A stretch of DNA of 64,000 nt from Thalassia testudinum (lineage: Eukaryota > Streptophyta > Magnoliopsida > Alismatales > Hydrocharitaceae), in contig JAZHRO010000022.1 in assembly GCA_037157565.1 (NCBI GenBank), positions 2,604,001 through 2,668,000 of the forward strand. Direction: 5' to 3'. The translations under genes and the position numbers were made by a program. The notes beneath the pieces are model-generated. The model was not told where the DNA came from and did no database searches. It worked only from the letters and a program-made list of their open reading frames with translations. Position 1 is the first letter of the stretch, and each line of letters starts with the position of its first letter. Of this stretch, positions 11,966-21,721 are shown piece by piece.

Positions 11966-12017
11966 TAGCGCAGTGGGTGGAGGCCTTATTGCGAGCAAGA
12001 GGTGCAGCTTCGAAACC
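11966..12017 (+). promoter_or_regulatory. tRNA-like Pol III A/B-box pair in LTR A (left)
   Basis: TAGCGCAGTGGGTGG (11966-11980) fits a Pol III A box. GCTTCGAAACC (12007-12017) fits a B box (GGTTCGANNCC) with one change. Box starts are 41 bp apart, as in a tRNA gene. It is in the same strand as the element's own transcription. Whether it recruits TFIIIC is not shown by sequence alone. Confidence 0.6.
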
Positions 12018-12249
12018 CTGCGAGCCTCAATTGAGTGCAGGCGCTTGCGATGGCACTATTTGGATCGTCAGATCCTGGATGAGCAGCTGCGAGGGCGAAG
12101 ACGTGGCGCGCTCAGGGGTCACGCTGCGTGGACGCGCGATTTCATATAGAGGCGCGATCAGATGAGGTGAGGCGGTTATAAAATCTCAATGAACATGGAG
12201 AGGTGTTGAGCGTGCGGAAGATGGGCGAGCGGCACACGTCGCCCACGAT

Positions 12250-12350
12250 GGGGCTTTAGCGACGGTTTTATCCGTCACTAAAGACCCCTTATTTAATGTT
12301 TTGAGATTTAAATGACCAAATTGCTCTCACTCCTTGCAACTATAGAAGGA
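12250..12350 (+). promoter_or_regulatory. LTR promoter of element A: fold-back plus TATA box
   Basis: Positions 12250-12288 form a nearly perfect palindrome. The left arm is GGGGCTTTAGCGACGG and the right arm is CCGTCACTAAAGACCCC, with a TTTTAT spacer. A TATA-like TATAGAAGG starts at 12341 and a CT-rich tract follows. The right LTR repeats this layout (fold-back 18178-18215, TATAAAC at 18268). Elements B and C show the same order. Confidence 0.65.
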
Positions 12351-13000
12351 GACCCCCTCCACACGAAATTCTGATCCCTTCCTTCTCTTCTCTCCCTTTC
12401 CAAAGCTCAAGAGAAGCTTGTCCCACACCCGGGATGCTCCTTGCAAGATAAAGTCAAATTTTTGCTCTCATTTCGGAAGCGGATCCCACGACGACGATGA
12501 CGTGCTACCCCATTCTCGTTCCTCCTGCTTCGACCTCCTTCTTCCCGCTCCGTCCTCCTTTGTCCAAGTGGCATCTCGTCCGGCTCGTCCTCTAAGCGAT
12601 CATCGAGGAGGATAACTTCTCTCTCCCATTCTTCTTTATAGTTTTCTAGAGTAGAATTTTCCTATTTTCTAATGTAGCTGATTTCTCGCTTTCTAGTGTA
12701 ATTCTTCTATGGTTTTATTGTATAAACATTTTGAATTATTGAATGCATATTCTCTCTCTCTCTCATTTATTCCGATTGTTAATATGGCTTCATTGTAATT
12801 ACATCGCTTCACTTTTCAACAAAAATTCTAAAAAAATATAATTGCGAATATAGATCGACGTAGCCTCCCTGAGTTTGACCTAGGATTTCTATTCCAGTAT
12901 AAATTTTATTTGTTGAACACGAGTTCTTCGCTTTCACAATACAACGATAGATTTTTCAAAACCAAACACGTTAGCGTAGCAATTCGTAGCTTCAACATTT

Positions 13001-13018
13001 TGGCGTCGTTGCTAGGGA
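13001..13018 (+). other. Primer binding site of element A (tRNA-Asp-like)
   Basis: TGGCGTCGTTGCTAGGGAG begins three bases after the left LTR. It is a close match to the tRNA-Asp 3' complement (TGGCGCCGTTGCCGGGGA) used by Athila-type elements. Elements B and C carry versions of the same site. Confidence 0.8.
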
Positions 13019-14178
13019 GGCGATGCTCTTTGATTTTTTTCGCGTTTTCCAACTTATGAATCATTTACCTCACTTCTCTCCTTTCTTATTGTGATTGCAG
13101 GTACTCTTTCAAGACGAGCAAATGCAGTAGATCAGAGCAAAGTGTTGTTGAAGGTTCTGTGAATTACCCCCACCTCCCACCCATTAGTTTTCATTTCATC
13201 ACATAATAACACAAACATCAATCAACCTAGGTGTTCTTATAAACTCTAAGGTTAGTTTTGATTGTTTGTTTGACACCCTCACTTGCCCCAACCTCCACAT
13301 TTAAAAAGAAAAAAATTTAAAAAAATCTCACAGAGGTACACAACCTCATTTGATTTTCAAACTCAACTGGTAAACCGATCTTTGGAGCCAGTACACACAT
13401 CCAAACACATAATTGAGTAGAAATCAGATTAGGTAATTATTTGTGTGCCTAATTAAGTGGTGCAATAGGCCAATTGTTTGAATTGATTGGGCCGCACCAC
13501 TTCAATTAAATCAACTCATCAAGTAGCTGCCGTTTAGGTTCAACTCTTAGGGATTTACTAGGCACTCCACATTCTTTTAAGTTTTAAAGGAAAACATCTT
13601 CACTTGTGCTTTCAAAACCTGGTGTGCCAACAAAACTTATTTGCAAAAAACCTAAAGTTGAATCCTAAAAGCTACTAAGCAAGATTTGAACCCTAAAATT
13701 CACTTCATCAAAAGTAACCTTATTTGAAAAAAACTGGTTGTGCACGCACACACAAATCAATCAATCATTAAGGGCACAACCCAGATAAAGGGCCCATCAC
13801 ATTCTAAAGCACATTCAAACCTAGCCCTAAATAAAACAGAGTAGACGTTGGCGTTAAGGATTCGACTCGCTCTTCAGAACCCAGAACGAGATTATTTTTG
13901 ATTAGTCTGTTTCTACTGTTCAATCTGATGTCTAGCTAGGAGAGCAAAATCAAACGATCGCGGCTGGGGGGTACACTAAGAACGGGAGGCGCAAGCCGAA
14001 AGAAGAACCTTCTCCCCAGTCCCTCCTTCTAACTGGTTGGATTGAACAGACAAAAGCAGATCAAATTGTTTCTCTATCTCAAGATGGGTTTTGGGAGTCT
14101 GTAGGTCTTTAGGCTAGCCCACTTAAGGACAGGCTTGATTGCTTGTATTGTAGGGCGCCTTTCTTCCTCCCATTTCTC
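13019..14178 (+). other. Long leader of element A
   Basis: About 1.16 kb lies between the primer site and the first ORF, with no gene. It contains blocks shared with the leaders of B and C, such as GGGCCGCACCACTT near 13490 (GTGGTGCGGCCC on the plus strand near 37738 in C). A motif-rich segment near 13985-14030 matches, in reverse, the B region near 40000-40060. Long leaders are usual for Athila-type elements and normally hold packaging signals. Confidence 0.6.
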
Positions 14179-14859
14179 ATGAATCCTTCCACATATTACA
14201 CGCATTCCTGCTCTTTCCCTCCTGTTTTGAATTATCCTCAACATGACGATTATCCCGACTCGTATTGTAATCAATCATCAGTTAGTTGGGATAACTCGGA
14301 TTGGGGATACAGCTTCGGACCTCCTTGTTTAAGGTCTAACCCTGAACACTATGATTGTGATTTCTATCCTTCTCAGAGCCACATCGATTATAGATCGTCA
14401 CCATTTCATGGACAACCTAATACGATCTACAATCAAGAAGGATACACTGATTCTTACCCATCCTCTGATTACACTGCCTTTAGGTCATCACCACCTTTTG
14501 AACAATCCAAAATGACCTATTATCAGGAAGGGTATAACGAATCTCAATTCGTTAACTCCTCTGCACTGATCCCAAACCCGCTCAACCCTGAACCAAGTCA
14601 TTTGGTTCAGGTTAACCAGGTTCAAGATAAGGTTCTGGCTAACTTGAGGAATATCATACAATCTTTAGAAGTTCAGCCAATACCTTGCATTGAAAGATTG
14701 GATCCCCTGATTGAAATGATTGATGATTTGAACAAGTATTTGTTGGATTGGCTCCAGGATGTTAAGGATAAGAACCCGGGTGAGTTTCTACTTGGGAAGT
14801 TAGCGAAATTGAGGATGAGATTTGTGGTCACTTTAGTTCAATCGTGGGATGATTCCTAG
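14179..14859 (+). CDS. Element A ORF1, Tyr-rich protein of unknown function
   Basis: I do not recognise this protein. The likely start is the ATG at 14179 (MNPSTYYTH...), since element B aligns from there. An in-frame extension upstream to 14143 is less likely. The first half is rich in Tyr, Ser, Pro and Asp, with repeated YxxQxGY-like units. The second half is helical and charged, with LANLRNIIQSLE and DWLQDVKDKNPGEFLLGKL. B keeps this half nearly unchanged. The stop at 14857 is a CAG-to-TAG change relative to B. The shared ancestral stop is about 90 bases further on. There is no zinc knuckle, protease or RT motif. It could be a nucleic-acid-binding or particle protein, but that is a guess. 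Confidence 0.65.
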   Translation: MNPSTYYTHSCSFPPVLNYPQHDDYPDSYCNQSSVSWDNSDWGYSFGPPCLRSNPEHYDCDFYPSQSHIDYRSSPFHGQPNTIYNQEGYTDSYPSSDYTAFRSSPPFEQSKMTYYQEGYNESQFVNSSALIPNPLNPEPSHLVQVNQVQDKVLANLRNIIQSLEVQPIPCIERLDPLIEMIDDLNKYLLDWLQDVKDKNPGEFLLGKLAKLRMRFVVTLVQSWDDS

Positions 14860-14904
14860 GATGAACTCCCTTCAGGAGAGCCAATGTCAGAACCCGCTCA
14901 GGAA

Positions 14905-15710
14905 ACTATTGGAAGGACACGTGTTACGAGGCTGACTAGATTGAATTAGAGCAACCAATTAAGGATGATCTGATTTCTTCACCTGAGATCCTTGAGCCAG
15001 GGTATGAGGAAACGTATGTCTCCATGGATCAAAAAGTGACAGATGATTTTGGGATATACATTAATACGGATCTTCATTTCTTTGATTCTGATGGTGAAGA
15101 TTCAAGTTGTGAAGTCTCAAGCGAGTTTACAGAACACAATTTCTGTGAGACGATTGGGCCTGAGGAATCTGATAGATCATTTGATAGCCCAATAACTGAG
15201 GAAACTGATCTTATTGGGGCTCACATTACGGATCCAGAATCTCATTTTCTAGAGGATTCAATCCAATGCCCTGATTGTCAATTATACCCCATTGAGCTTA
15301 TCGATGATTTTGTTTTTGAGATAACTAGACCCAAGTCAATTATGATTCAACCACATATTTTAGACTTGGAATTTCAGATGGGGTGATTAATATGCAAGAG
15401 GTCCCAAAACTTGACATTCTGAATGAGGAGAACAGAAGTTGGGAAGTTCTGATTTGGGAAGCAAACTTTGGAGGAAATAGAAAACTGAGTCGAAGGGTTC
15501 CATTTTATTAGAAATCATCAAACCATGACCCTTACAACTTCTGTTCTGAGGATGTTCAACCCAAGCATACATTCATTGATTATCCTTTGGAGCTTGAATT
15601 TTCTGTAACCTGACTTTTTGGTCTTGGGTTGCATCCTCATAAATCGCACGCCCGACCCGGCTTGCATACTGATTTTAGGTTTTGGGTAATTTTTATCCAG
15701 AACCTTAGAT
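14905..15710 (+). pseudogene. Element A ORF2, acidic protein of unknown function
   Basis: This frame is shifted by -1 relative to ORF1 and overlaps its ancestral end. The longest open part is 15024-15386, with VTDDFGIYINTDLHFFDSDG and TRPKSIMIQPHILDLEF. Homology with B continues in broken frames to the GLGLHPHK and RFWVIFIQ motif near 15620-15705. Stops occur at 14952 and 15384, with shifts after that. It is acidic and has no catalytic motif I recognise. The same relative frame and order in B (27367-28120) suggests a real ancestral gene. Confidence 0.55.
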
Positions 15711-16421
15711 ATTCTCGATTATGGGGTATGAGTCTGCACCACAATCTGGTCCACATCTATGGACATCTGCTAGCAGGTCTGAGGTTTTATCTTTTTATTC
15801 TGATTCTAACCTGCACTTGTGAATTCTTTATTTCTCTTCTTTGTATAGTGTGCCTAGCTGAAGGTACTAAATTCAGCACGTATACAGTTCCTTTTAGTTT
15901 TTATCTCGGAGCGAACCTGACATTCACGCAATTCAGGTGATTTCTACTCTATTCCACTCTGTTTTATGTCTTTTTAATACAATGAGGACATTGCATTAGA
16001 TAGGCATGGGGGGTGGATATTCATCTCTGAATTTATTCGTCAGCTCCGTAAATTTACTTTATTTTTTTATTTTATTTATATTAAAAAAAATTTTGGAATT
16101 AGGAAAGAGAACTTAGGTTTAAGAAAATTTTCAATCTTAGGAAATATTACATTATGATTTGAACACAAAGACCCTTCAGGTCTTTAGACTTAATCAGCCT
16201 ATGTATCCATTAAAATGTGGATTTATCTTTTGAGTCCTCGCCATCTTAATTCTATCGTAATTCGAGTAAATAAGTTTGGATGATAAGTACACGACTTATC
16301 TACCCGCCCTCTGATTTGAGAGAATTTTGAGTTTTAAGCATCTACACACTATCTTGTCACCGACTCGTTAATCGACGATTCTAATAGAAATTGGGTAGCT
16401 AATGAACCTTCTAGGGTGATA

Positions 16422-16474
16422 TGGCTGGCAAGTTATCGTGGGTAACAACCCATAGGTAGGTTGTCCAGAGCCCA
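16422..16474 (+). ncRNA. Conserved hairpin, element A copy 1
   Basis: The strand can fold as CTGGCAA / TTATC / TGGG / loop TAACAA / CCCA / GGTAG / TTGTCCAG, with short spacers. All five bases of the middle stem pair (two as G-U). Different bases occupy the same stem in element C, yet pairing is kept. It is annotated as a structured RNA element within the transcript, not as an independent gene. Confidence 0.6.
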
Positions 16475-16621
16475 GTCACAGGACCTTTCTCTTTTTGTTG
16501 CCTTTAAGTAAATCTTAGACCAAGGAAGTCACCTACTTAAAAAAGAGAAAAGAAAATCAAAAAGAAAAGAAAAAAAGGAGAAAAGAAACAAAAGAAATAA
16601 GCCACACTTTGCCACGCAAGT

Positions 16622-16676
16622 ATGGCTGGCAAGTTGTCAGTGGTAACAACTCATCGACCGGTTGTCCAGAACCCAG
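16622..16676 (+). ncRNA. Conserved hairpin, element A copy 2 (decayed)
   Basis: It carries the same outer words (GGCTGGCAAG and GTTGTCCAGA) and the same TAACAA loop as copy 1. The inner TGGG/CCCA stem is broken (GTGG and CTCA) and the middle stem no longer pairs well. Confidence 0.55.
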
Positions 16677-17243
16677 CTCAATAAATGCACTGAAAGATCC
16701 CAAAACACTTAGGAAGAAGTAGAGAAGTAGAATAAACCGGGGAGATATACACTGGATTCACCCTTGTGTTGACCCTGTAAAAATAAAAGTAGGGAGAAAG
16801 CTATCGGTTGTAAAGATACACTTTTAGGCAGAATTCTCTTTTTAAGGTCACCTAGAGGCGTAGAAATCTGAAGTCTGTTTTTATTGCCAGTCAATAAGTC
16901 TATCACATTCACAATAAGATGCTTAGAACTTAGGGTTCTCATCAAATCTTGGGTGAGTTGAATAGCCGTAGAAAGCTACTCTTAAACCCTAAAACTTGAA
17001 AATCTAAAAAAATTAGAAAAGAAGAAAAAGAGAAAAAGAAATTTTCTTTGAATAAGGCAAGGGCTTGAGGCGGTCTGTATTTTGGTAGATACCCGGGCAC
17101 TGTTGTGTCTTTGAAAGTTCAAATCTTAAGTAAACATTTTCTTAATGATTGAAAATAATTCATGCCCAAATAATCCAACCTAATTCTTTTATAAATAGCA
17201 TATAGTTTTTGCTAGGGACTAGCAAAAGATAGGCATGGGGGTA

Positions 17244-18951
17244 TGATGTAAACATGTTTACACTACTTAAGATGTCTATTTATGCATGTTCTTAAGCATA
17301 GAATTGCATTGCATACTATAAATATTGCATAACATGCATCATCTTGCATTTAGATTAGTTTGAATAAAATGGAGGTTAATTGTCTCCTTTTATGTTCAAG
17401 GATGGGGCAAACTTTTTATCGGGGCCTCAGATCAAAGATCCAACCGTACAGATGTGATCAGGGTGACGATTGGAGTTCAACAACTCCAAGATCGCCCTAA
17501 TCAGACGTCTGTAGCATCAGATAGAGATCGAGGAACCCTAGAAGATCAAGGGCCAAGATGGTATGAATCTGCACTTCAAATGACAAATCCGACCGCACGG
17601 ATGGATTCGGATCGACGATCGCAGCATAACGACACGAAAATCGACTCAATCCGACAACCGTGGCACCATCTACATCATCTAGAAGATGGATGGCCAAGAT
17701 GGTGCCACGTGGTGCCATCTTGGCCGCCCAAATCGGCCCAGTTGATCTTGAAGACCACCGTACCCTTCTACTGCATGTTAGATCTGGACCACACGATCGC
17801 GATCGAACGGCCATGGGCAGCCGCACCTTAAAACACCCAGGTGCCTATTTCCCCTCCGTAGCGCAGCGGATGGAGGCCTTATCGCGAGCAAGAGGCACAG
17901 GTCCGAAACCTCGCGAGCCTCAATTGAGCATAGGCGCTTGCGATGGTGCTATTTGGACCATCAGATCCTGGATGAGTGGCTGCGAGGGCGAAGACGTGGC
18001 GCGCTAAGGGACTGCGCTGCGCGGACGCGCGATTTCACGCAGAGGCACGATCAAATGAGGTGCGGCAGTTATCAAATCTCAGCCATTCGATCTCGCGATC
18101 GAATGGCCGTGATTTGATGAACGTGAAGAGGCGTTGAGCGTGCAAAAGACGGGCGGGCGGCACACGTCACCCACAATGGGGCTTTAGCGACGGTTTTACC
18201 GTTACTAAAGACCCCTTATTTAATGTTTTGAGATTTAAATGACCAAATTGCCCTCACTCCTTGCAACTATAAACGGAGTCCCCCTCCACACGAAATTCTG
18301 ATCCCTTCCTTCTCTTCTCTCCCTCTCCAAAGCTCAAGAGAAGCTTGTCCCACACCCAAGATGTTCCTCACGAGATAAAGTCAAATTTTCGCTCTCATTT
18401 CCGAAGTGGATCCCGCGACGACGATGACATGCTGCCCCGTTCTCGTTCCTCCTACTTCAACCTCCTTCTTCCCACTCTATCCTCCTTTGTCCAAGCGGAG
18501 TCTCGTCTGGCTCGTCCTCCAAGCGATCGTCGAGGAGGATAACTTCTCTCTCCCATTCTTCTTTACAGCTTTCTAGAGTAGAATTTTCCTGCTTTCTAGA
18601 GTGGAATTTTCCTGCTTTCTAATGTAGCTGATTTCTCGCTTTTTAGTGTAATTCTTCTATGGTTTTATTGTATAAACATTTTGAATTATTGAATGCATGT
18701 TCTCTCTCTCTCTCTCTTGTTTATTCTGATTGTTAATATGGCTTCATTGTAATTACATCGCTTTACTTTTCAACAAAAATTCTAAAAACATATAATTGCA
18801 AATATAGATCGACGTAGCCTCCCTGAGTTCGAGCCGGGATTTCTATTCTGGTATAAATTTTATTTGTTGAACACGAGTTCTTCGCTTTCACACTACAACG
18901 ACAGGTTTTTCAAAACCAAACACGTTAGCGTAGCAATTCGTAGCTTCAACA
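17244..18951 (+). repeat. 3' LTR of element A
   Basis: This 1708-bp LTR has the same ends as the left copy. Its tRNA-like boxes are at 17859-17873 (TAGCGCAGCGGATGG) and 17900-17910 (GGTCCGAAACC). The fold-back is at 18178-18215 and a better TATA box (TATAAAC) is at 18268. It has small insertions relative to the left LTR near 18070-18110 and 18580-18610. Confidence 0.85.
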
Positions 18952-18956
18952 CTACC

Positions 18957-19330
18957 ATACCAAGTAACGCCTGCAAATGGCTCTTGTCCTAGACAGTAAA
19001 TGCCATTCTCCTCTGTACCTCTGATAACAATGTTCCTAGTGAGCTTGTCCTGGACAACATATCTGACATCATCGATGATCACTCTACGGTTGAGATCATT
19101 CATGATCCTACTCACGAACAATAGGCTAAGCGGGAATTCTGGCATGTGTAACGCGCCAGACAATTTCAACCTGGGGGTCACGGACACCTCCCCCTTACCC
19201 CTCACTGGGGTGTGTCTACCATCAGCTACCTGTACAGTCCTCCCTAGAGGAACGGACTGTAGTGAGAGGAAATAGGTTGGATCACCGCACAGATGCTGTG
19301 ATGCACCAGAGTCGATTATCCACCCTGCTC
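18957..19330 (-). pseudogene. Copia K protease and gag-pre-integrase region
   Basis: A continuous minus-strand frame from about 19327 reads a Copia aspartic protease site, IIDSGASQHL, with the catalytic Asp codon at 19311-19313. It continues into LPLS-type gag-pre-integrase sequence (HMPEFPLSLLFVSRIMNDLN, CLGQEPFAGVTWYG) and stops where element A is inserted. Past A, the frame resumes with WHVRLGHLSL-like residues near 11310. Protease would cut the Copia polyprotein. Confidence 0.8.
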
Positions 19331-20196
19331 CATGGTGGTTCCTATACTACTCTTAGTACACTATACTCACATACTCTACCATCAATGTCAAACATACCAC
19401 ATCAGAGAAACAAGGACACAGATCTAAATCCCTGCATCAAACATCAATTGTCGGGGAATACACACCCCATAATTGGACCACAAGATCAAAGGAAGTCATA
19501 CCGTACATAGGAAGGTTCTTGATTCAAGACTTCAACCCCAAAAGACTCAAGAACCTTCCTACGAACTTCTGGCGGTAAAGAATCCCTTCTCCAACGGTTT
19601 GGACGGCGATAAGAAGAGCCGGTGGCAACAACTAGGTGTGGCCCACTACTGCAGCACACACAGTAAGATGCAGCGGTGCACTACAGCAGCAGGCACGCGA
19701 ATGCCGGTGAGGGTGGCAGGTGAGGGTTTCCCTCCGAGTAAGCTTACACCCCCTGGGAATTTCGCCAAAGCTAACATTCTTTCTAGTCTCTTTCTGAATC
19801 GTAGGGACATAATCAGGAATTGTCGTGTGTTGTTCGTTGGCACTCCAGTCATTGTTTGCTCCAATTGTCAGCAGTAGTGGACGACACGATGTGTGCTACT
19901 CTAGTTGTAAGCAGTGGCGACCACTGCAGGCAACTTCGATCGGGTGCAGCAGCGGCGAGACTAGCTCCGGTCGTGTGCTACAGGCACTGAAGGCGTCGAC
20001 GACCTATTGTAGCAATTGGTGCTACAAGCTCTGAGGCATTGGAGGCGATGGTGGCGGCCTTCCGTGTCGCTGCTGTGGCAGCAAGGCAGTGCTGGCGTTG
20101 CCTCCTATGGTTGCGGTGGCATCCGACGGTGACAACCGCGGCGGTGGGGGGCTTGAGGTAGGGTTAGGGTTTCTTCTTTGGTGGAGTCCCCAACTT
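19331..20196 (-). other. Copia K gag position without recognisable gag
   Basis: This stretch lies between the primer site and the protease, where Gag should be. It is only about 870 bp and I see no Gag motif and no CCHC zinc knuckle. It includes a GC-rich piece (19870-20160) unlike the rest of K. The gag gene has been deleted, replaced or decayed beyond recognition. The sequence AGGAAGGTTCTTGATTCAAG at 19509 recurs in inverted form, CTCAAGAACCTTCCT, at 19547, giving a short hairpin. Confidence 0.5.
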
Positions 20197-20211
20197 GGCT
20201 CTCTGATACCA
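20197..20211 (-). other. Primer binding site of Copia K
   Basis: On the minus strand, TGGTATCAGAGAGCC starts immediately after the 5' LTR. It matches the initiator-Met tRNA 3' end complement for its first eleven bases. Confidence 0.85.
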
Positions 20212-20344
20212 AGTTGAAGAAAAGAATGTGTTGTTTCATTATGGGAGCCCTACACCTCTTTATCAAGGGAAGAGGTGTGGGAAAATAACATCATGCTTCA
20301 AAAGAAATAAAGACAAAATAAATATAACATCACCATCTTTAATA
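20212..20344 (-). repeat. 5' LTR of Copia K
   Basis: A 133-bp LTR matching 8399-8533 with a handful of differences. Its outer terminus reads TATTAAAG on the minus strand where the left copy has TGTTAAAG. The flanking target duplication is at 20345-20349. Confidence 0.85.
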
Positions 20345-20349
20345 ATAAC

Positions 20350-21716
20350 GTTACAACAAAGCTTAGATACCACTAACATGCTTTGCATTAAGAAGTCAAA
20401 ACAATCAGTTATGTTGGTTACGAAAGCCCACCTACCAATAACCATCAACAAAAGAAGCCTTCTCAGCAAAACTTTCAACAAAAATCAAGTACGAACTTGC
20501 CCTTCGTTTATGTCTCGCAAAAGTCAACGACAATAAGCTGCTACTATCCGCAACAAAGTGATATTTGTATAAATAGATCAGGATTTCATTTCTTAAGAAC
20601 ATTCAAATCATTTAGATGAAATACCATCACTCTTTCAACAAACACTTGGAAGAACTGTCAACATGCGGATCACCAGACAAGCCTTGCTATCAACATTCAC
20701 ATAACCATTTCAATCCCAATTTCCTACAATATTTTCATTTAAATTGGAAGAAATTTTCGATCAAGATATATACATGTTGTCCAAATGTGAGAGAGACAGT
20801 ACACAAAGATCCAACAACCTCTAGGTGAAGCACCTCCAAACCCAAAATGAATCAAATTTCCCTAGTTTGTCAAGGCAGAGCAACATATCCAGTGACAATA
20901 ATATCTTCTTTGAATGTAACTAGAAATTTCTCAAGAAAGAGAACATACCCTTCGAAGCAGTTCCTTCCTCTTTCTTGTTGTCCAGTAGCAAACACACCAC
21001 GATAACGACAAATGCGAACCCCATGGATGGAACCCCATGTGTTTTATAGGGAATGGACCACTGCTTCGCCATTACTCTCCTCCAACCATCAAGAGTAATG
21101 GCGGAGGATGCGAACAACAACAAGAACTGGCCATCACCGATAGGAAGAACCAACTCGTTGTCCACTAGAAAAAGGAGTGATCCATCCTTCGAGAATGATG
21201 GAAATGGCCATAGAAGAAACAACTCGCTTGGATTTATGAAGAAGCAAGCAGATAAATAGCAAGTAGATCTAAAAAGGTGAAAAAACATTGATGGCAACTC
21301 GATGAAGCACCATCATGGCCGAAGGTCGTCCAGCTTTATCACGGAAAGTGAAGGCACTAGGGTTAGGGCTTCCGCTTGCGCCAATGAGAGGATGTCCTTT
21401 CACCCAAGAAGACGAGTGAGGACAATGAGCACAAAGCCAACTGGATGCCCTTTAACTCACCAATTACAAGGGCATCTTCGTCCGTTCACAATTTGCTATA
21501 GTACCCGCAAGCAGGATAGAAACGAGGGATGGTTCCATCCAACCCTCCCCTCTGTGTCCCCAGAACCCGGGTTTATGGGTGCAAACTTGGTTTGGCATAA
21601 AGCCGAGTTTGCGTTGCCAAACGTAGGATACCACTCGCACTCCCTATAAACAAACAATACCTCAATCATGGCCTTCATGGTCTTCCTCCCTCCCTCCAAT
21701 TGGTATCTACCCATTG
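20350..21716. other. Old flanking DNA with possible host exon remnants
   Basis: This stretch lies between elements K and B. A plus-strand frame from an ATG at 21099 reads MAEDANNNKNWPSPIGRTNS..., then Ser/Arg-rich sequence to a stop near 21257. The ATGGCGGAGGAT context resembles plant start sites. On the opposite strand, 21072-20953 reads MAKQWSIPYKTHGVPSMGFA followed by a hydrophobic segment and ends at a good donor, AAGG/GTATGT. Both cannot be right and neither matches a family I know. Either could be a first exon disrupted by the insertions. Confidence 0.3.
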
Positions 21717-21721
21717 ATACC

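Larger units (their letters stand above)
11352..12997 (+). repeat. 5' LTR of element A
   Basis: This 1646-bp LTR has TG...CA ends. In order it contains a U3 with a tRNA-like A/B-box pair (11966-12017), a 39-bp fold-back (12250-12288), a TATA-like TATAGAAGG (12341) and a CT-rich start region. The U5-like part carries TAGCCTCCCTGAGTTTGACC (12855-12874), a motif shared with other LTRs here. It differs from the right LTR at many scattered sites and by small indels. Confidence 0.85.
15711..17243 (+). other. 3' untranslated region of element A
   Basis: About 1.5 kb without a gene. It holds two copies of a conserved hairpin motif (16422-16474 and 16622-16676) separated by an A/G-rich tract (16535-16600). 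The polypurine primer AGGCATGGGGGTA (17231-17243) lies directly before the right LTR. B and C have the same arrangement. An identical-looking pre-tract, ATAGGCATGGGGGGTGG, also occurs near 16000. Confidence 0.7.
11352..18951 (+). mobile_element. Non-autonomous Athila-related LTR element A
   Basis: LTRs at 11352-12997 and 17244-18951 start TGATGTAAACATG and end GTAGCTTCAACA. The 5-bp target duplication CTACC is at 11347-11351 and 18952-18956. A tRNA-Asp-like primer site follows the left LTR, and the polypurine tract AGGCATGGGGGTA precedes the right LTR. The 4.2-kb interior has no gag, protease, RT or integrase. Instead it has a two-ORF region of unknown function shared with element B. Primer site, leader words, polypurine tract and promoter layout match Athila-like element C, so C-type enzymes probably mobilise it. 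Confidence 0.88.
8399..20344 (-). mobile_element. Copia element K, split by Gypsy element A
   Basis: Two 135/133-bp LTRs lie at 8399-8533 and 20212-20344. They share the start AGTTGAAGAAAAGAATG and the end ACCATCTTTAA on the plus strand. Target duplications ATAAC flank it (8394-8398 and 20345-20349). The right outer LTR end has a C-to-T change in the terminal CA. The primer site lies at 20197-20211. Protease, integrase, RT and RNase H remnants run right to left. Gypsy element A sits inside, between gag-pre-integrase and integrase. Removing A leaves about 4.3 kb. Confidence 0.88.

Noticed and set aside
11966..12017. A functional tRNA gene
   Set aside because: The A and B boxes are present, but I could not form a full cloverleaf with a proper acceptor stem. 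I kept it only as a promoter-like module.
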